The position numbers and the translations under genes were made by a program. DNA of 64,000 nucleotides from Castanea sativa (Eukaryota; Streptophyta; Magnoliopsida; Fagales; Fagaceae). The notes under the pieces were generated by a model. The model worked only from the letters and a program-made list of their open reading frames with translations, made no database searches and was not told the origin of the DNA. Shown here one piece after another: positions 58,415 to 64,000 of the stretch; the stretch's first letter is position 1; the number at the start of each line of letters is the position of its first letter. The stretch covers positions 19,971,001 to 20,035,000 of the forward strand of contig NC_134013.1 in the NCBI RefSeq assembly GCF_040712315.1, read 5' to 3'.

Positions 58415-60442
58415 AATCTAAGTACTCAAATTAAATGTGTAAATATCATTTTATCTCGATTGATCTATGTATGTTAATGGAAATATATTGATTATTATTT
58501 TTATATTGTTTTGTCACTTGTATTATAATTAATAGTTTTTAAATTATTATTTCTTTAAGTATTGTCCTTTTTTATATACAAGATTGAAATTCTATTTCTG
58601 GCCTAATCTAAGTATATATGTGTGTGTGAAACTCCCTCCTAGAGACTTGAATATTAGCCCTTGCTCCCCACACCCCACAAAAATTTATACTTATGAAGTG
58701 ATCATCACACCAAGGGTGTGCAGTAGTTTTATTGTCTTTTAATTTTGCTTTTCATGTACTAAAATCCTTAGCTCCACTACCAATGTACTCCACACACAAC
58801 ATAATAAAATTACAAATTGCCTTATTCATTTTTTTTTTCTTTAAGGAAAAAAAAGGAATACATTGACGTTAACATAAAAATGGGTATGAGAATAACTTAG
58901 TTAAAGGATGGAGGGGCCATGGCACCCAGGAATTTTGAAAAATCTATGAATCCAATTAACAAATAAATTTTGTGTTTAGTCCCCAAAAATGATATTATAA
59001 AACAAATTACGATACGGCCAAAAAAAAAAATTTAAAGCTCTTGAATTCAAATATTCAAAGGGTTTAAGATTTTCAAGGAAGCAAAACTATCTAATTAAAT
59101 GAGAATAAAGCTTCAATTAACAAAGACAATATAAATATCATTCTGTTTCAATTTATTTTTTTAATGTGTAAATGCTATAAATCTTTAAAGTATTCAATAT
59201 TGGTTGGGACTTTCTATGAAGAAAAAATTCTCTCATATATAAAGTTGGGGTTCATCAACTAAACCCGCACTCAACCAAACTCATCTAAGATTCTAAATAG
59301 GAAACGCTTGATCACTATATCATAGTATATATCATGGCATCGTTCCCCTTCTCATCCACACATCACTAGCTCAATCAATCTACATGATGTTTGGTAAAGA
59401 TAATATTAGATTTTCACTACATCAAGATTGCTAGCATTGTTAAGACAACTCATATATAGATTATGGCCGATTCGATCAGTCCTCAGTGATTTAACCTACA
59501 AACCCAACGTGATCAAGTTGACACTAAATTAGAACCCGGCCAACCTATGATCGCCCCTGCATAAAATGAAAATAAATTTACAAATATATTATAAAGTTTA
59601 AGGTCAAATAATTTAGGAATGAAAAAAGAACTTTTAAAATTTAATAATGAAAAATGAACTTTATGTGAAAAAAAAAATTCAATGAAAAAACTATTTCCTA
59701 AACATGGTTTCCAACCACCAAAAAAAAAAAACTTTCCCAAAAATGTTTTAACGAAATTTTTTTTTCCAAGAATTACAATAGATGTTTTCCCAAAAATCTA
59801 TTTCCAAAAATATGGTTCCCTAGAAAAGCCTTTTTTCCGAAAATCCCCGTTCTATAAAACAAAATGGTTTCCATGAAAGACGTTTTTCCAAAACACCCAA
59901 ACACTCACGAAAATTCCAAATAGAAATTTTTCATCCAAAAAAAAAAAATCCACCCAAAATCATCACATTCAGGAATCAAAATCTAAGTTCTAGTTATGTA
60001 GGCATAATCTTGATCAAACAACATTCTGTGGAAATTATGTAGAAGTCTCATTAATCAATATTTCAAGGAGAAGACGCGAAAGTTGTTAAAATTTCCACAT
60101 TTAAATGAGTCACTATATGTACATCATCTTGCAACCTTTATTCTCCCTTTTTTTAATACTTTTTTTTAGCACTAGGGAGCAATATGGTACATTTACCAGT
60201 GTGAAAATTCCGAAAATGAACTTGACCATAAATTCTATATTTGGATTGTACTAACACAGTAACACTAAATTACTTTAAGTAATTAAGTTGAACAATAAAT
60301 CATATCGACCCAAGATTGACAATAACATATTGCATCAAACTAAAATATATGATTCAAACCTCAAGTGCATGTATAAGGAGACATAAATTTATAAGCATAA
60401 GATAGTAAAGATCTTTGTACACGCCTAAAGAACTACTTGGTC
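58415..60442. other. Intergenic AT-rich region
   Basis: No gene. It contains a minus-strand SINE (58576-58720) and a low-complexity stretch at 59660-59950 rich in runs of A/T and TTTCCAAAA words. Confidence 0.5.
58576..58720 (-). mobile_element. tRNA-derived SINE, second copy
   Basis: On the minus strand it has CCCTTGGTGTGATGATCACTT at the A-box end (described as one 21-base span at 58692-58716), GGAGCAAGGGCTAATATTC, and AAGTCTCTAGGAGGGAG, closely following 10815-10966. The tail runs towards 58576. Confidence 0.65.
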
Positions 60443-60447
60443 CCAAG

Positions 60448-60570
60448 TGTTAGGAACCCATAGGTAGAACTCACCCTTGAAAACCGGTTTACAAGGGGAG
60501 GGTACCCAAGAGCTTATAAACACATAGTTAAGTTTACAGTTAATCCACGTGGGACACTAGGATAATAACA
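60448..60570 (-). repeat. 3' terminal repeat of the TRIM
   Basis: 123 bp; plus-strand reading TGTTAGGAACCCATAGG to GGATAATAACA. Confidence 0.85.
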
Positions 60571-60785
60571 TATCACCGCTTCGCAGCCGACGTCCACGAT
60601 GGCTCACTCTAGCGACACTGACCCAATAATAGCTCTTTCTCTTTGGGTGGCTCCACTCACCTATCAGTTTTTTAATCTAGCATCTAGGTCGGCCCCTCCG
60701 AGATTTGACCACAAAGCCTCATTTAATCACATACTAAATGAGCTACATCCAATCACTCGATGTGGTGGTTGGCTCTGATATCAAA

Positions 60786-60907
60786 TATTAGGAACTCATA
60801 GATAGAACTCACTCTTGAAAACCAATTTGCAAGAGAGGGTGCCCAAAAACTTATAAACATGTAGTTAAGCTCATACTTAATCCATGTGAGACACTAGGAT
60901 CATAACA
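60786..60907 (-). repeat. 5' terminal repeat of the TRIM
   Basis: 122 bp; plus-strand reading TATTAGGAACTCATAG to GGATCATAACA, adjacent to the primer site. Confidence 0.85.
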
Positions 60908-60912
60908 CCAAG

Positions 60913-61746
60913 TTATAGACTGCTTCTTAAAATCCAACTATCGATCTTTGAAAGTGCTATGTTTGTGGTCTTAATAAGTACTCTAGTTTGTTTGTCGAGT
61001 TTGTGGTGATCTTCTTATGTTGATTAAGACCTCTATTTGTACTTGAAGTATTGATGGTTATTATGCCATGTCTATCTTTGGTGCGTTTACCATGCCACGT
61101 GTCCCATGTTTGTGAGGATTTGGTAACCTCTTGATATTGCTCAAGGTATCCACGTTCTCCTCCCCTCATTTTTCTTCAGTGATGACTTGAATTGGTACCG
61201 TTATAGCAATTGCTATCCCCCTCGTGCCACTCACTTGCTCTTATTTTAATGGGATAGCTGGAGGTAATTGTCTAACTTAATTTTTCCATGATCTACTATA
61301 CCTGTTTCCGCACTCACTAATTTTGGTGTTCAATTTGGAGTTGATTTTGGAATTTAGTTTAATATTTAACAAATCTATGACTTTTTACTTTTTAGTATTA
61401 TAATTTTCTCTAAATTTCATTTTGGTTAATTGATTACTCAAATCACTTATGAGTCCTTTACATGTTTGATGAAATGTTTGTCGCGTGGTTTGACTGTGAA
61501 TTTCGTTATTTTATTTTTCATAAGATCAAAAGAGCTTGACCATATTTGGGTGGCTATACAAACTAAGCCCCATGTGATTTATCATAAGTCATAACCAAGT
61601 TTCACACTGTCTGGTTATTTAAATCTGACATTTGTGTTTAATGTTTCTTGTATTTAATTTGTTTATTATTTTTATTGATATTGATGTTGGTAGAAAATAG
61701 CCAGCATGGCTTTTTATTTCTCAGGTCGGATGACATTTAAATTAGG

Positions 61747-61797
<51 letters not shown>

Positions 61798-62186
61798 TTT
61801 AACTAAGTTATATTTTTAACTTAAAATTTATCCTTCTAATTTGTTTATATGCATTTTTTTTATGAATTTATTGTTCCTTTGTGAGTTGTTTATCTAGTTT
61901 TTTTTTTGTTATAACTATTTGTGTAAATTTTATTATTCATTGTGAGATTTTGCCTAATTTTTTATATTATATTATCTTTGTTGCTAGTTTATTATTAAAA
62001 AAAATAGGATCTCACTTTCTTAACAAGAGAATGTCAAGCAAACCACTAACAGAACTCTAATAACTTACATTAATGCTTTGAACTTACCACATGTTTAAAC
62101 ACTTTTGTGAACATATGTAACATAATAAACGAAAGTATTATGTTTATTAATGTATGCCAATTAATCCAAAAATTTTGGATTTCGTA
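60913..62186. other. Intergenic region
   Basis: AT-rich, no gene seen; contains an (AT)n microsatellite at 61749-61792. Confidence 0.5.
61749..61792. repeat. (AT)n microsatellite
   Basis: About 22 AT units, self-complementary. Confidence 0.95.
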
Positions 62187-62300
62187 GAGTAAGACACATT
62201 TACTAGTACGAAAACATATTAGGATTAGGTGTCTTTTGCCTGACCTATTAACCAAGAAAATGCTTACCAAGGAGTTGATTGCAAGTACAATAATATAATT
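62187..62300. repeat. Direct repeat, first copy (partner at 63885-64000)
   Basis: Both copies share AAGACAC, ACTAGTA/ACTAGCA, ATATTAG, TTGATTGCAA and TAATATAATT in order. It adjoins the helicase exon fragment. Confidence 0.65.
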
Positions 62301-62321
62301 ACAATTGATTTTAAGTGTCAA

Positions 62322-62512
62322 TTGCAATATGACCTACTTTTCTCAAGGTTGCCAATATTGTGTGATACAAAAATGATTTTCCAATTCCACCTGGCCCATT
62401 GACAAAGAATATCATGCTTTCATTACGACCAATAACTCCCATGATTGTCTCAAATGCAACTCTTTGGTCATTATTCAACTTCTCAACTAAAGTGAGTTCT
62501 TCATCCGCGAAC
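62322..62512 (-). pseudogene. PIF1/Helitron-type helicase exon fragment
   Basis: Minus-strand translation after a CTTTAG acceptor-like site gives 63 open codons: ADEELTLVEKLNNDQRVAF, then FVNGPGGIGKSFLYHTIL, then ATLRKVGHIAI. This is the Walker A region of PIF1-family helicases, which in plants occur in large numbers as the Rep-helicase of Helitrons. Downstream codons (expected to continue with the GHIA-T-A-T type motif) give way to AT-rich intron-like DNA. Most of the protein is absent, so it is a fragment or one exon of a decayed gene. Confidence 0.7.
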
Positions 62513-63884
62513 CTAAAGATTTGTGTACTACGTAAGTGGAAATATGTATTTACTCTGATTCTCAGGGTTTCTTTAGGTTAGGTGATTAAGGTTTTAACAT
62601 TGGAGCTTGCATGTTGGTTTCGTTAACCAATGATGGAGTAAAATGTAATAGTCCTCCTTACTCAACATCTATCCAAGAAGACATTCATAATATTATTAAT
62701 TAACAAACTAAATTTATTATACGTGCTATATATATACTTACTATTACACACACCTAGTTACATATTGAATTTCAAATAAAAAATGTGTGTAAAATAGGCA
62801 CATTTGTTTCTCAACTTGCATTCAGGACAACAATTGTTAGTATTCCTTTCCAACTTCAAAGAAGCTCAAGACCCCGACCCTCTCAAATGGGCATCTTAAA
62901 GATTTTGCTAACCGTTAATGAACCAATATACTTTGCTAGACACTCCATGCATGTTACCAAAATTACAACATACACATAGATGTTTTGGTTGAACCCAATT
63001 CCTATACCACAACTCGCGAATAAGATAGGCAGCATTATCTCATAAACATAGGTATTCAACTTATGTGAAAGCCTTTGTGTCAATTTCCCTTTCAGTAACA
63101 TAAGACCATAAATAAAAGTCTCCACAATTGAGTGGGCACTTAGTGCATCACTGATGCAACTAGATATCAATGCCTTAAACAACATAAAAAACAGGAAAGA
63201 ATCATTGTAATCTTCCTTTGAACTGCAAATCCTTTTCATCATCCGACTCACCAGAAATTAGCTAATCACAACCAAAATAAGTAATCCCACTAAGGACTGG
63301 GCTGTAGTTTTGTAGTTCAAGCTAAACACACATATTCAACTCTTTGAGAAACGTGAATACCAAGCTAAGCTTATTCATCTTTTGCACTAAACTTGGTAGT
63401 GGCTACAAAATAGGTTTCAGAACATGATAAGATTAATATATGAACAAATATATGTTTATGCATTTAAGTCTTACAAATTAAAATACTACTTGAGGTTGGT
63501 TATCCTACTTTTTCTTTACAAATTAATAAACATATGTGTATACATTTATCAATCATACATTCAAACATTACTTGAGGCCTTTTTTTGTATCTTTTATTGT
63601 TCACTCAGTATTATTAATTTTTTAAAATAGTAGGGGTTCCATAAAACAATTAGTTTATACATTTATCAATCATACATTAAAAATTGTGGATGGATTTTCA
63701 CACTGAATATCCACAACACCGACTCTGTGCCAGGGCTCAAACGAGTAGATCATCATAATATTGTAATGCATTTAACAAGGTCGTAAATAGTAGTAAGTAG
63801 GTATTGTATAAAACTGATGATAATGTAACCATGGAGTTGGAATATTTCCGCATATCAGAGCCACCAAATTGCTAAATTTCAAAG
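62513..63884. other. AT-rich region between the helicase fragment and second repeat
   Basis: A hydrophobic 122-codon frame on the minus strand (63251-62883) has no recognised motif and is probably chance. A short repeat of TATACATTTATCAATCATAC lies near 63541 and 63656. No other signal. Confidence 0.4.
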
Positions 63885-64000
63885 AGCAAGACACTTATTA
63901 CTAGCAAGGAAAACAATATTAGAATTTGGCACTTTATGATTAACCTATTGACTAGGAAAAACCTTATAAAGGAATTGATTGCAAAAGTGCTAATATAATT
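63885..64000. repeat. Direct repeat, second copy, cut by right window edge
   Basis: Similar to 62187-62300, about 1.7 kb away and in the same orientation. By analogy a further helicase fragment may lie just past the window. Confidence 0.6.

Larger units (their letters stand above)
60448..60907 (-). mobile_element. TRIM (miniature LTR retrotransposon), 460 bp
   Basis: Two about 122-bp terminal repeats (60448-60570 and 60786-60907) with TGTTAT and CCTAACA ends on the minus strand. The sequence next to the 60786 repeat reads TTTGATATCAGAGCC on the minus strand, an initiator-Met primer site (TGGTATCAGAGCC type). CCAAG flanks both sides (60443-60447, 60908-60912). There is no coding capacity, as expected of TRIMs. 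Confidence 0.88.

Noticed and set aside
60771..60788. Apparent tRNA-like word next to the TRIM repeat
   Set aside because: It is the primer-binding site, complementary to a tRNA end, not a tRNA gene.
62883..63251. 122-codon hydrophobic minus-strand frame near the helicase fragment
   Set aside because: AT-rich, no match to any helicase motif I know; likely chance.

Overview
The window is nuclear DNA of a eudicot plant. It is AT-rich, one intact intron-less plant glycosyltransferase gene is visible, and most of the rest is transposable elements of typical plant lineages. The repeat style recalls tree genomes such as those of Fagales, but that is an impression and was not tested.

Layout. (1) 1-9551: a Ty3/gypsy element of the Tat lineage on the minus strand (5' LTR, PBS, gag-protease, RT, two RNases H, integrase, 151-bp tandem repeats). 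A spliced accessory gene (aORF) lies in antisense, and the element runs off the left edge. (2) 9552-12470: intergenic DNA with a small MITE, a 20-G run, a tRNA-type SINE and a solo LTR with 5-bp target duplications. (3) 12470-27365: a large, imperfect inverted duplication. Both arms carry the 3' end of one SIRE/Maximus-type Ty1/copia element plus its flanking host DNA. The spacer holds the only convincing host gene, a UGT92A1-like UDP-glycosyltransferase (16512-18053), and a Mutator-type element (19941-21135). (4) 22191-37760: the full SIRE-type copia element (minus strand, decayed), which contains the right arm. A second SIRE-type element (28672-34241, plus strand, lacking pol) is inserted in its RT, and a solo LTR of that second family sits in its ORF3. 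(5) 37766-46731: intergenic DNA with an RNase H fragment, a solo Tat LTR (39855-40620), a Stowaway MITE, a Harbinger/Tourist-type element and a MULE-like end. (6) 46737-58409: a second, structurally complete Tat element on the plus strand with matched 757-bp LTRs and the target duplication AATAT. (7) 58415-64000: a SINE, a TRIM (60448-60907) and a PIF1/Helitron-type helicase exon fragment.

How it fits together. Coding capacity is almost wholly retrotransposon-derived and decayed, mainly by C-to-T type nonsense changes. The two Tat copies are informative as a pair. Both keep Gag-protease and Pol in one frame, separated by a stop codon in a CAR-YYA readthrough context. Both carry an antisense accessory gene with introns at the same places. 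Both carry a tandem array of exactly 151-bp units. Exact target duplications allow insertion order and duplication history to be read directly. All calls come from reading the sequence by eye; no database search was run.
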